23,195 nt of DNA from Chara braunii (Eukaryota; Streptophyta; Charophyceae; Charales; Characeae): the NCBI GenBank assembly GCA_003427395.1, contig BFEA01000076.1, positions 755,790 through 778,984 on the forward strand, written 5' to 3'. Each line of letters begins with the position of its first letter. Position 1 is the stretch's first letter. The notes under the pieces were generated by a model that worked only from the letters and a program-made list of their open reading frames with translations, was not told the DNA's origin and ran no database searches. Of this stretch, positions 1 through 10,630 are shown one piece after another. A program made the position numbers and the translations under genes.

Positions 1-246
1 GAGTGATAGTCTACTTTGATTTTGGTTAAGGTAGATTATCATTTACAGTGTAATCAGTGAGGGGATTCTGCAGATTGTTGAGGGTTCAGCCTCCTAATGA
101 GTCGGGAAACTCCGACGGAACGGTTTGTCACCGCCCCTCGTTTGTTGTCCTTTTTTCTCTCCCTGCCTACGGTTTACCGGGCAGTTCTTTTGTGACGATA
201 TATATATATATATATATATATGTGATTATATATATATATATATGTG

Positions 247-281
<35 letters not shown>

Positions 282-2050
282 CTCCTTTTTAAAACAGGAC
301 ACATGCAATCTGGGTGCAAGTCTAGTCCTATGTGGTCAAATTAATCTGAAGGCTGAATCCGAGAGGCTCATTTCTTACTTGAGGCTTCACGTGCGTCATC
401 AGGTCAGAAACAAGGTGACATAGTCCAGTTTACCCCGGCCCTGACTTAGGTAGTTTACTGAGTTTCTACCCATTCGTGTTATTCACCGTAGAGCAGACAT
501 GCAAGGTTCTTGTCTGTAAGGAAATGTAGAATAACTTAAATGCATAACGCTGGCCTTAGAACAATACTCAGTCGTACGAGTCAAGATGAAGTGAATAAAG
601 GTTAGCAATGATTGGGTTAATCGCACGAGGAGGTAAGTGCAAGAAACTAGGGTCCTATAGGTTCAACACGAGAGTTCAATTTTGGGGTCAGTCTTCCCTA
701 CCTTTGCCTCCGTTTGATGTTTGACATGCCCCTACTGGATCCGCATGAAGTGACGTCAATGCCCTCTGTTTGAATTCTAAACTGAGCGAGATGCGTACTG
801 AACAACATTAACATCAGCAACTCTCTCACCTAGTATGAGAGTACTCATGGCATTCATAATACACACGTGAGACTCTGATCACCACGAATCAAATTGACAA
901 ACTCTGCCCTATTGGTACACGACATGCCTCGGACGAAGGATTCGCCTAGGTCATACTTGTGGCAGTTCCTGCACTCGAGCATAGTACGGAAGTGTTTCTA
1001 ACAGTTGACAAATTTATAAAGCCCAGATCTCACACTAAATAATCTGGCGGAGTGGTAGNACTAAATNGTCTAAGTCCGGTCTCAACTCTGAGTTAGGACA
1101 ACTATCAGTAAANCCTCCGCTTTCCTATCNTCAACCTCATAGTTTTCGCATGAACGCTTCAAGGGTTTCAACATTCNNTAGACCTCTCACGATCGTTTCC
1201 TTNCNANCTTTCATNAGGACTATCAGGTTTTGCTCTCATGTCCTACAAGATCCCATTTTCAANGCAAATAAGGGAGACTTTGAGTTAGCGTTCGCTCGTT
1301 AACCTCCTCTTTATGAATTGTTCAGTGTCTTTTGGAACAGCGTTAGTCCCCATCAATCAGGAACTTGGCAAGTAAGTATGAAGCTTTTCTGAGCACTGAG
1401 CGTTTCTTCTCCATCAAGCAACAATAATTATCTCTGAGATTTTCTAGATTCAGAAACTTTCGTCTTTTTTAGAAGGAGTGAACTCTGACTGACAGGCTGG
1501 AACTTCTTTGACGAGTACCGTGAACTTAGTGCTCATCAAGAAGCTCGCCTGAGTCAGTCGACAACCTCCGAACGAGGGGTGTAATTACTTCGAACATAAA
1601 AGTACATTACAGACGTGAGATTGAAAAGCCAAGCGAGAGTACATGAGAAAAACCCTGCCCTCGTATATGTTCACCCTAGTTCAAAACAGGATCTCAAGTT
1701 CACTAGCTCTCTGATCGTATTATTAGATCAACGCTTACACCAGATAGAAGTGGCGATGGTTTCACCATGGCAGTTAAGACTTCATAAGAGCATCTGCTGA
1801 CATCGTTGTCGTAATTCGAGGTATGTCTGGTAGCCTGTTCTAAGTAGTGAACATTGGACAAATCACAGATTGGGAAAGGGGTGAATTTAATTCTAGTCTC
1901 ACCGAAGTGAGAAAACAATCACTTCTCGCGTGACAACGCTTGTTATTCGATAACGTATCTGTTAGTAGATTGATCGTCTTCTATCTGTTTGATAAACTGC
2001 TTGTTAATAGTAAATGGTTTGTTGAATGACCTCATAGAAGAATTGTCTTC
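1..2050. other. no recognisable gene; low-information DNA with N bases
   Basis: I see no reading frame with a familiar domain on either strand. The stretch includes a (TA)n microsatellite near the left end and scattered N bases between 1059 and 1263, so the assembly is draft quality here. Short open frames exist (for example 1615-1800), but they show no domain, no compositional signature and no supporting signals, and I treat them as chance. Confidence 0.6.
197..279. repeat. (TA)n microsatellite in three blocks
   Basis: Three runs of alternating T and A (about 197-222, 226-243 and 248-279) are separated by the same short interruption, GTGAT. The repeated interruption suggests that the array grew by duplicating a larger unit, not only by TA slippage. 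Confidence 0.95.
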
Positions 2051-2143
2051 TTACGCAAGATCCCTCTTATTAACTCGGTAGACAGAAAGTTGACAACCGC
2101 GAGGGTGTACTCTGAGTAACGGGGGTACAAGAAATAGCGCCAA

Positions 2144-2299
2144 GAAGTGAACCGAGAAGTGAACCGAGAAGTGAACCGAGAAATGAACTGAGAAGTGAAC
2201 CGAGAAGTGAACCGAGAAGTGAACCGAGAAGCGAACCAAGAAATGAACCGAGAAGTGAACCAAGAAATGAACCGAGAAGTGAACCAAGAAGAGAACCAA
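2144..2299. repeat. 12-bp minisatellite, 13 copies
   Basis: Thirteen head-to-tail copies of a 12-base unit, consensus GAAGTGAACCGA, with variants such as GAAATGAACTGA and GAAGCGAACCAA; the last copy is GAAGAGAACCAA. The unit length is a multiple of three, so the minus strand stays open and would read as a tetrapeptide repeat close to Phe-Ser-Val-His. I regard that as a by-product of the repeat. No flanking coding sequence supports a protein. Confidence 0.95.
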
Positions 2300-4012
2300 G
2301 GAGGCCTCAGTTCCTGTAGGTCAACCGAAGATGCGCATAGAAATAAATGATGTCAACGACTTCTCTATACGTTCACCAATTCGTAGAGATCTGACTTTCT
2401 TCCCATATGCCAATTGTCAGGATACGCGCACCGACTTCTTCTCGGTCAAAGAACCTTCACACGGAGAACAGTGCCCTTAGGCCTTGTTTCCACCGCTCAG
2501 TGGTCATCTCACGTGCTCAGCACAACTCCGACCGAATCAACCTGGCGCGCGGAACTCTCCTCTTTTGACCATCATCGGGTCAGTAATTGTCGTTCGGCCC
2601 ACTAGAACTTAACAAGGGTCACTGCGTCAATCATCCCTCAAGTACGTAGTTCAACTCCCACGGGCTTGTTCCGTCTTTCGTTGTACATCTGACTCACGAC
2701 ACGCACTTGGGCAGCCAACTGAAGATTGAAGATGATGGGGAGAGTACGTAGCTAGACAGGAATCTCGCTTGCTCACTCGCACTCCGCACTTTGAGGAATT
2801 GACCCCGAGTACATATCACCATCGACATGCACGCTGAACCTCCTTACATACGTAGGGCGTAGGCTCATCCTGAGCAGTTGACGTCAGCCAAAAAGTCGCG
2901 CCCGCATTAGTGATCTCCTCCCACGTCACTGGTCGTTTTCCCCTCCTTGGTCTCTCACCCGCACACACTTCTTCTCTGCGGCCCAGTCTCTCTTCGTCTG
3001 CAACCGCTTCACGTCCTAGTCCTTGCGGTCTCCGGAAGCTTGCTTCAGGCCCATCCTCCACCGGTTCCACAGGTGGGTGGTCCTGTTTCCACTGCTCTAG
3101 GCCCGAGTCCACGTTTCCACGACGCTCATTTCGTTTTCTCCCTGTAAGTCCTTGTCCAGGTGCGCCTCCTCCCGTTCTACCATGTCAGTGGATGTCTCGG
3201 CCTCATGATAGGCCACGGTCACCTGTACCTCAACCGTAACGCCGTCCCTTCTGCACCTCTGTTTAGCTCGATTCTTCGCCTATGTTACCGCAGCTGCAGC
3301 CTCTTATCACCTCGCATCTCCTCCTTTTTCCCCCCTTCAACGTTGATCTTAAGTCTGGCCTCTTCTCCCCTGTCGTAGTTTAGGATCGTAGTGATCTGAG
3401 GGCCTTCGTCTGATATTGGGGACCAACGCACTATGTGCCGCCAGCAGTCAGGCCTATATCCGTGTAATCTCGTCCGGTATGCCATAGCCACCTTCCGCTA
3501 GGAATAGCTAGAGTCGATACCCGATGCACGCGTGCACAGTAGGTCTACCAACTTCTCACCTCACCGTCCTACCCTCTAATTCGTGCGAGCGCCAACCAAC
3601 CCAAGCAGTCGAGAGCCGAGGGCCTCAGCTCACTGCCAATAGCTTTCACTGATGAGTGAACAACAAGTGCACCCTCTGCACTCTAGTGAAGAAACGGGGG
3701 ACCACCTTCTCTTATAGAAAGTAGAAGTCCAATGTCCACTTCGTCTCAGCCTATAGAATAACAGTTAGCGCACAGTGGTCCCATAACGGGATCCCGACCA
3801 CCAAATTTTCTCCTCAAAAGAAACCCTCGAGCTATCACTACCGGGTACCCACATCCGATGGCAAGGAGGGGGTTGCAGGGGGTGATGAGCTTCCTACCCG
3901 AAGCAGCCCCGGGTGCCCCTATTTTGGGGTTATGCGCTGATTGCGACACGCCGACTAGACTCACAGTAGTAGGAAACGTAGGGCCTGACAGTCTAGGCCA
4001 TCAGATTATTCA

Positions 4013-4028
4013 GGTTCGAATTCGAACC
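4013..4028. repeat. perfect 16-bp palindrome
   Basis: The sequence GGTTCGAATTCGAACC is its own reverse complement. Each half resembles the core of an RNA polymerase III B-box (GGTTCGA), so a B-box-like motif can be read on both strands. I do not see a convincing partner A-box at tRNA spacing, so I do not call a tRNA or SINE. Confidence 0.9.
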
Positions 4029-4098
4029 ATTGACGGCCCTTCCCGCGAAGTGACTACAATAAAAAAGAAAGCCACGTTTAAGAGTTCCAAAATACTAG

Positions 4099-4116
4099 TA
4101 ATAATAATAATAATAA
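4099..4116. repeat. (TAA)n trinucleotide microsatellite
   Basis: About six tandem TAA units in an A-rich stretch. Confidence 0.85.
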
Positions 4117-4719
4117 AGAAAAGAACGAAAACATAACGACAAAGTGACTAAAGGTCGTCAAATTTCCCCAAACTAAGGTAGGCGGTTCAGTTGTGCAGAT
4201 TAGACCTTTAGTTTTGTTTTCACTTTTCTTTTACATTTCGTTTTTCTTTCTTGTTTTCTTTGCTTAGCCTCTCTTTCTCTGACAACGACCACCACTCCAA
4301 GCACCTAACCCATAACCTGACCAAGGAGTGATCGGCGCACAGTAGAAAAGACTGCGCCGGTCTATTAACTTCCGCGTCCCTGGGCGAGCCCAACGGCTAC
4401 CACGGCCACAGGTCGGTAGTGCTCTGGTGTACAGCAGGGCGCCGAGCTTGCGTGGACCAAAGGAAAGTCCAATGGTGCACCCCCTCCCTTTTTGCAGGGT
4501 AAGCAGCAACAGGACCGGTCCACGTCAGGGCACAACTCCGGTATACCAGCAGAGCCGCGGAGGTTCGACAACAGTCCAACGAGCCGCGGACATCGGGACA
4601 AGGGACTGGTGCTGAGCAGGAATTTGGCACTCAAAGGAGGGTTGGGACACCGCGCCCTCCGACATGATACCAAACCCCCAGCCAGCGTCCCCGCTGGGTC
4701 AAAATAAGCAGCGCACTAG

Positions 4720-4727
4720 TATAAAAG
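4720..4727 (+). promoter_or_regulatory. candidate TATA box
   Basis: TATAAAAG lies about 230 bases upstream of an ATG in good context (TTTCACCATGC). A pyrimidine-rich stretch with CA dinucleotides follows about 30 bases downstream, as expected for a plant transcription start. It supports the short gene that follows but could also be an LTR promoter. Confidence 0.45.
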
Positions 4728-4957
4728 AAAGGTAACTATCGGTGTTTGTTGTTCACTTTCACCACGCATCACAGCGAAGTCTCTCGGAGCGGAGTTGTGC
4801 TAGCGCTCTTCCTCTTTTTGTAGAGCTTTTTTCCTGCGTAATCCCTAGCCAGTCTCCTTTCGTCTTTAATAGTGTATTTATAATTTCTCTTACAGTGTTG
4901 TCCCACTTTCTTTCCCCATCGCCGCACTTCTCTTACCCTTTCGATTTTTCTTTCACC

Positions 4958-5368
4958 ATGCTTGAGGCACGTCGGGGACAAGGGAGAGGGAGAGGTGGTA
5001 GAGGTGGGAAGGCACGCGAAGAGCCGCTAGCTCGCGCACGACGCGAATTCAGTTCAGAAGAGGAGGAGCAGGAAGTGCGGGGATATGACTCTCATGCTAG
5101 GTCATATCACCGTCAGCCCTTTGTAAGTTGGTATGAGAGAACTTCATCCCCTATGAGGATGAAATATTTCCAGAAGAAATTTGAGGCACGCTATGGCGCA
5201 CCCAGCACCTCTTCTACCCTTTACTCTCCCAGAACTCCCACTACTCCTGTGGCAAGCAAAACCTTAGTGCCCGCAGCGCCTCCACCTGCACCTTGCATGG
5301 GTCATTCTCTGCCTCAATTCAATAGTTGCACTCTCTGTTGCATTTTCTTTCTTCTCTCTTTGCTTTAA
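4958..5368 (+). CDS. hypothetical basic RG-rich protein, 136 aa
   Basis: I do not recognise this protein. I chose the ATG at 4958 because it has CACC directly before it and follows a TATA box by about 230 bases. The N-terminus (residues about 5-19) is rich in Arg-Gly pairs, as in RGG-type nucleic-acid-binding tails. A mixed charged segment with a Glu run (EEEEQE) follows near residues 32-40. Residues about 75-110 are rich in Ser, Thr and Pro. The C-terminus is Cys-Leu-Phe-rich and hydrophobic, which may be read-through into non-coding sequence. The stop codon overlaps an AATAAA. A GTAAGT near 5122 could be a splice donor, so the true C-terminus may differ. It could be a single small gene, or the start of a gag of a separate retroelement whose remainder is lost. 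Confidence 0.4.
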   Translation: MLEARRGQGRGRGGRGGKAREEPLARARREFSSEEEEQEVRGYDSHARSYHRQPFVSWYERTSSPMRMKYFQKKFEARYGAPSTSSTLYSPRTPTTPVASKTLVPAAPPPAPCMGHSLPQFNSCTLCCIFFLLSLL

Positions 5369-5373
5369 ATAAA
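5368..5373 (+). terminator. candidate poly(A) signal
   Basis: AATAAA overlaps the stop codon of the reading frame ending at 5368 and is followed by a T-rich, TGT-containing stretch. Its position fits 3'-end formation, but the hexamer is common in AT-rich DNA. Confidence 0.35.
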
Positions 5374-6882
5374 ATTCATGATTATGTTTTATATCTTGTA
5401 TAAGCACGAGGTCCTTTCCTTGAACTTTTGAGTCCTCATTTTAACTTCTCAGTCCTTTTCATACCTCATAGCGTCTCTGGTTTAAGAGTTCGAATACCTT
5501 GAGGCCGGGGATGCAGGTTCCTCGTGAACCAGGCCGCTTGTCGGCCACCAAATAAATTTAAGAAGGATTGTGTTTCACTTTCTCATTGGCTACCGGCTTG
5601 ACTTGCCTCTGAACCTTTTCAGTGGAGAAGTCACATTGTCTCTTGTCTTGACAGTGATGCCGGGGATATTGCTCATATGATATTAACATTGAGGATACTC
5701 ATTATGTCTGTCATACTGAGGATAGGGTATACCAAACCCTTTTCCTTTTTCTCTGTCCTAAGTGAGGCGTCTCCTCAGCTTCTCAAGCACCTGAAGGGGA
5801 TACCAAACCTTTTCCCTGTACTCTGGTCTGGGAACTTTATTGGAATCGGTACATACCTGCATAGCAACAAGTTCCATAGACAACTGACAGAGCCCCCAAC
5901 AAGCAAGCTCCCCAACAATTAACAGCCAAGCAACAAGTAAACAAGATAAAACCCAAAATAAAATAATAAAATAATAAAATAACAAAATGATAAAATAATA
6001 AATCAATAGACATTACAAGACAGTTCTTCACACCCAAGAGTTATTGATTGCCTTGGTTTTGGCCCACCACTGGCCAGGAATGGCAGACCTCCAGTTAGTG
6101 TGACATACCTTATTCGGCCCACCTCAGGCCTGGACCAATCAAACCATTTGTCTTGACGGCCCCTTTAACCTGCCTCCTGGTCAGGACCAGCATACCCACT
6201 ATTCGAGTATGGCAGCCCTTTGACACTTTCGCCAGGACACCCAGACTATAGCAGGTATGGTCACCCTATGACAGTAGACCTCCCTGTCAGTCAGACTGTC
6301 CCGTACCCGGATTTGACCACTACGGTCGGGGACCGGCTAACCGACCAGTTTTTGGCCTAGGGCGCTAGCTGCCCCGCCCAGATTTTTGAACGTGGGACTC
6401 AGTCTAACCACAGTTCCAGGCTCTGGCGAACGTTACTGGATTGCATCCTCTGACTGCGGTAGGGTTCCAGCTGACCCTTCTTGACCTTACATGCCAGACC
6501 TCCGGAGTCTTAGCCTCAGTCAACTACGGAATGCGACACTCGCGTCGCAGATCTGCTGACCCCGCCAGATTGCAACCTACTGCAGTAAAGCTTTGACTAG
6601 CCCCGACAATCAATGCATCTTTAGGTTAGAGAAGAAAACCCCAGGCACAGACAGCCAAGCAAACATCTCATACCCTTAGTCAGACAGTTCATGCCCCAGA
6701 TAATAGAGAAAATATTTCTCAAGAGATGTCCCTTCAGTCTCAAGAGGCACTAAACAGCAACAAACGACCGCAGACAATGCATTTCCGAAGGACCTCCCTT
6801 CGGCCTCAGGAAATGCAAAGTGCTAATCCCAGAGAGGTCTCTTCCCTCATCTGAGACTGAAGATAGGCATCTTAGTAAAAAA
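5374..6882. other. non-coding segment, no gene recognised
   Basis: No supported reading frame on either strand. An imperfect duplication is visible at about 5722-5755 and 5800-5830, both with a core like ATACCAAAC followed by CTTTTCC. Positions about 5945-6006 are an (AAAATA)n-like AT-rich run. Positions 6030-6560 are richer in C and G with short inverted repeats, for example CTGGTC-AG-GACCAG near 6177-6190. If element B has a left LTR it should lie in 5.4-7.4 kb, but I cannot match a copy of it near 13.7-15 kb. Confidence 0.5.
5945..6006. repeat. AT-rich simple repeat, (AAAATA)n-like
   Basis: Short A-rich units AAATAATAA and AAATAAC repeat with small variations on the plus strand. Confidence 0.8.
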
Positions 6883-7075
6883 ACACGAAGTCCCCAGGCT
6901 GACAACTCTCTTGGTCAAGCCAGGTTGAACTTCTTTATGCCTATCTCTCTGATAGCTCTCTTGGGCAGGCAACTCAGTCGAATGACACGAAGTCCCTCCA
7001 CTGACAACTCCCTAGTCAAGTAGAGCTGAAGTTTTTTTATACCTGTCAGACTCTTCTCTTAGTCAAAAAAAATTA
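6883..7075. repeat. two diverged tandem copies of a ~102-bp unit
   Basis: ACACGAAGTCC begins at 6883 and again at 6985, a period of 102 bases. Each is followed by CTGACAACTC, then TAGTCAAG or TGGTCAAG, then a GAA(C/G)TT block, a T-rich stretch and a CTCTTCT/CTCTCTT block. The copies differ by point changes and small gaps. The function is unknown; such repeats are common in LTR promoters. Confidence 0.7.
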
Positions 7076-7443
7076 ATACCGATTTCTCTTTGATGTGCTA
7101 CAGCCATGAGTTCTCTGAACTTGATACTACATCAATTCTAAGAAGGATAATCTCTCATCACTTTTCTCACTGCAACTGCACCCACTCAGGGATTTGATAT
7201 TCGTACATCGAATGTGACTTCACATCAATGGCACTTTGATCTCATTGGCTCTATTACTTGCAGAAATAAGAAAACCATTCAGATGCAAAAACGAATATGG
7301 ATCATCTAAAAAGTCCCTCTCACGTCTCCCATGTAAAAATCTGACATGCTGAAAATTGACATACTGAATTGACAATGTAAGAGTAGTCAAAGTCCGTTGA
7401 AGTTCTTATCTTTGTTGTACCTTTTTGTCTCGCTATACGTTTC
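7076..7443. other. non-coding sequence downstream of element B
   Basis: Lies just past the stop of the element B integrase (minus strand), where the polypurine tract and 3' LTR would be expected. I see no clear purine tract on the minus strand and no LTR terminal pair. Confidence 0.4.
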
Positions 7444-8570
7444 TTAATTTTTTAAAGCAGCTCTCTTACTGGATGGCTGATTCTTCTTTCCTTTCTTTGA
7501 GGTCATTGTAGGGACCAGGTCAGAGTCTATGAAGATAAATTTTCGAAGTCTCGACTCTGATACCATGTCAGGAACTCTTGAGTCATCCATCTCTGATATC
7601 TCGTAAACTTTGCCTTCTGCTTCACATGTAATTCTGTAGGGACCAAGTCATCTAGGCTCCAATCGTTTAGTCCACCGAGTCTCAAGAGAACTGTCGAATA
7701 AGAGAACAACGTCACCAACTTTCAGTTTCTCTTTCCTTATGTATCTTTTTTTATTCCATCTCTCTTGATCTGACAGTCTGTCGGTTGCCATTCTCTTTGC
7801 GGCATCCATTACTGTCTGATCGACCTCTGATATCTGCTGCATTCTTATCTGAAGAAGTTCTGGGATAGAATATTCATTGTCATTCTCTTGACTTGACCAT
7901 GTCCTGATTATACTTTCAATATGCAAAGTAGCATATCGACCATACCACAGAGTGAATGGAGCATAACCAGTGGTTCTCTTGACGGTAATGTTGTCAACAT
8001 AAACTGCAGTCTCAATACTTTTGGCTAGTTACTGAGGTTTCATTCGCACCATTTAGCCAATGAATCCTTTAGAGTTTTGTGACCTCTTTCGACCGGCACA
8101 TTTGCTTGAGGATGATAAGTAGTTACATATCGGATTCTGACGCCCAATCTGAGAGTGGTTCTTCTTACAATCTCATTCTTGAATTCAGACCCTCTGTCTA
8201 AAACACTCTCTGATGAAGGGATATCTGAGATAGACTTCCTCTATCCAATCAGCCACTTGCTCGACTGTCTTCCTCCTCAGAGCCTTTGCCTCAACATAGC
8301 CAGAAAAATTATCTTTCATGTTCAATATGTACCTCATCCCTCCCTTGGCTAACGGCATGATAATGAGATCCAAATGAACTCTGTTGCCTGGTTCTACCAA
8401 GATAGTAGGGAATAAGGGCTCAATCATCCTCATAGTAAATCTCCTCTAACATAACACACATGACTTACAGAACCTGTAAATCATGTCTCTCATGCCAGGT
8501 CAGAAGTGAAGTTTTACTGTCTTAGAGTATGTTGCTTCAGCAGCTTTATGACCACCAGCAACTCCCCGTG
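7444..8570 (-). pseudogene. element B integrase (H2C2, DDE core, GPY module), broken
   Basis: Integrase inserts the cDNA copy into the host genome. The zinc-binding H2C2 module spans about 8446-8570: its first His is at 8568-8570, and its final Cys pair (CVLC) is at 8449-8460. The module contains a TGA where family members have Trp (F-stop-PGM), and a TAG follows CVLC. The catalytic core begins near 8370 with HLDL. The second catalytic Asp is at 8196-8198 in DRGSEF, and exactly 35 residues later a Glu follows in PVERGH. The C-terminal module has KVGDVVLLF, then PR-stop-LGPYRIT with TGA at 7648, and ends at TAA 7444. Frameshifts near 8560, 8213 and 8045 move the frame in between. The N-half is followed by a GYAPFTLWYGR motif typical of the family. 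Confidence 0.85.
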
Positions 8571-9500
8571 TCGAGCAACAATTATTTCCAGTTGTCTTTC
8601 TTTCCCACAGATTACTCTTAATGGAGACAGTCCTCCCTTGCCATCCACAAAGAGGTGCCCTCGCTTTAACTTAAACTTTTTCCTTGAATTCATGCAATAA
8701 TATTCTTTCAACTGCTCTCTTTCCATTTTCTTCTCAATTTCTTGATACATCGTATTCTTCAAAGATGAATGATGTCTCTTCCTCTTTCTTCTCACCTTCT
8801 TCTTCATTCTTTGAACCAAAATTTTTTTCCGTCTCATGGGCTGTTACAGCTGTCTCTTTCTTAAGGTCATAAACTCCACTGATAGGAACTTGGTGCCTTA
8901 TGGTCTTCATCATCTTTCTCATCCAGGAAATTATCAACATAAGCAGATTCTTTAATGTTCCGTCAATATTTTCTTCTTTAACTGTCCTCCATTCGATTCG
9001 ACTTAGGTCATTTGCTCTGTTCTTCTCAGTTGGAATCTTTTCCAAGACAAAATCAAAGGTTCAAATGAAGGTTATCCATCTGCTCACTGTTGGATCCACT
9101 TGTTGGTGTTTTTTAATTACACCAATCACAGCAGATGCATCAGTTCTCAGAGTGAATCTCCTTCCAATGACATAGTCTCTGAAGCACCTGAGACAGTGAA
9201 TGATGGTCAGTAACTCTTTTCTGAACTGGTATAGCCTCTTTTTGTGGAGTTGAGAGTCCTGCTTTCAAACCTCATAGATTTTTCTCTACCATTCTCATCT
9301 TTCTGTATGAGTACACCACCCAGAGCAACTGGTCCTCCATCTGCTTCAATGATGAAGGGTTTACCCCCTTCATCGTCATAGTAAGATACTCCCAACACTA
9401 CACCTCCATGTTTTAATTTTTCCTGCAGAGTTTCTGCAGCAGCATGTCTTTTCTCAGTCCACGATAAGTCAGCCCCTTGTTTCACAATTTCTCTCAAAGG
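8571..9500 (-). pseudogene. element B RNase H and connecting region, broken
   Basis: RNase H removes the RNA template during reverse transcription. The first catalytic Asp lies in FIIEADGG, followed by GGVLIQ, then S-x-K-R-G-Y-T-S-S-E-K with the second acidic residue. A single-base frameshift near 9210 separates this from the continuing RCFRDYV...LRTDASAV segment, which holds the third acidic residue. A TGA interrupts before TFDFVLEKIP, and NRANDLSR is the usual end-of-RNase-H motif. The connecting segment down to 8571 is lysine- and glutamate-rich with further frame changes and then reaches LFVDGKGG, just before the integrase zinc module. Confidence 0.8.
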
Positions 9501-10630
9501 TTCTGCAAGGGTAGCAAAATGAGGAATGAAAATCCTCTAGAACCCACAGACACCCAAGAAGCTTCTGACGTCTGTCACCCGCTTGAGGGGCAGAAGCCAA
9601 TTCAAAATTTTGTCTATCTTCTTGGTGTCAGGGTTCCTACCCTTGGAGAAACATCTAAAGCCCAAAATGGTGACCTCTGCTTGGAAGAGAAGTGACTTTG
9701 GTCCACTGACAGTCATATTATACTTCTGAAGTCTCTCTTGGACCAGCTTTACACCTTCAACATGCTCCCAGACAAACTTTCTGACGGCATCCCCAACCAA
9801 AGTCTCATCTCTTACCATAGGTCCCTTCACAGGATTATCATCAATATAAGGACTAATTATCTCAGGTGAGATGTCCTGCATGACTTTGATCATATCCCTT
9901 TGAACCACTTCCACACCATTAGTCCAACCTTGAGACACCACACACATTTGAATGAGGCCCCTTGGCGTGTGCATGACAGTCACTGGTCGGCTGATGGGAT
10001 CAATGAGAAACTGATCATAGCCAGAATATAAATTAATTAAGGAATAAATGCATCGATCAACAAAGGATTCAGAAAGGAGATTAGCATTAGGGGGACTATC
10101 TGCATCACGTACCGTTACTTAGTTGAGCTTCTGAAGATTTTGTATCCATCTCTGTCCACCCCCTGGTTTCCAAAAGCAAAACCAGTGGTTAGCATACGGT
10201 CCATCAGCGGGTTCAACAACATTAGAGATAATTTTCTTATCAAGGTACTTTACTACTTCTACCTCTTACTTGGTTGGCCTGTCATTCCATGGGATGTGAT
10301 CAACTGTCCATATTTTTGCCATCTTAATCATATCCACATCCAACCGCCCTCTTTCTTCATCATTAAAGGAGAATGCACCAGAGAACTCTTGACACACTTT
10401 GAAGATATGTTCCTTCTCTTTAGGCAGAATAAATTGATTTGAGTCTATCTTCATCGTGTCAAACCTTTCCCTGGTGACTCTATTCCCTAATTTTGCAGAT
10501 TTCCTTAATGCTTTGATAATTTTCCTTTCTTTTTGCAGTGTCTCGTCATAATCCTTCTCTATTAGGACTGCCACCGGGTTCTTCTTCACCCCCATGGACT
10601 CATATTTTCTTCTTGACTCAGTGACTATTT
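9501..10630 (-). pseudogene. element B reverse transcriptase, broken by in-frame stops
   Basis: The RT copies retroelement RNA into cDNA. One frame runs from about 10630 to 9207 and is broken by TAA at 10266, TAA at 10119 and TAG at 9537. Recognisable motifs in order: KYLDKKIISN near the start of the domain, HWFCFWKPGGGQRW, NLQKLN then VTVRDADSPP, LYSGYDQFLID, HTPRGL, and the active site YIDDNPVKGP. LGFRCFSKGR, the SFLGVCGF thumb motif and LAEPLR follow. The catalytic Asp pair is retained. The wording matches gypsy elements best known from fungi and non-seed plants (family knowledge). A one-base slip in a T6 run (minus strand) near 10629-10645 separates it from the protease frame. Confidence 0.85.

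Larger units (their letters stand above)
2300..4700. other. no recognisable gene; GC-richer unassigned stretch
   Basis: Several overlapping open frames of 60-100 codons occur on both strands (for example 2816-3112 minus, 2910-3239 plus, 3858-4136 plus). Competing frames overlap one another, and none shows a domain, zinc-binding pattern or membrane pattern I recognise. The base composition is richer in G and C than the first 2 kb, which alone creates long open frames. It could be decayed retroelement or LTR sequence, but nothing visible proves it. Confidence 0.5.

Noticed and set aside
1045-1058. tRNA A-box-like TGGCGGAGTGGTAG
   Set aside because: No B-box at the right distance, no cloverleaf, and N bases follow directly.
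2051-2299. Minus-strand protein with Phe-Ser-Val-His repeats
   Set aside because: It is the translation of a 12-bp minisatellite; no domain or coding flank.
2144-2299. CRISPR-like array
   Set aside because: Contiguous 12-bp units without unique spacers in a eukaryotic sequence.
3858-4136. Plus-strand 92-codon frame
   Set aside because: Ends in microsatellite and A-rich sequence and overlaps an equally long frame on the other strand; no domain.
4264-4707. Several overlapping frames on both strands
   Set aside because: Mutually overlapping in a GC-rich stretch; none shows a recognisable motif.
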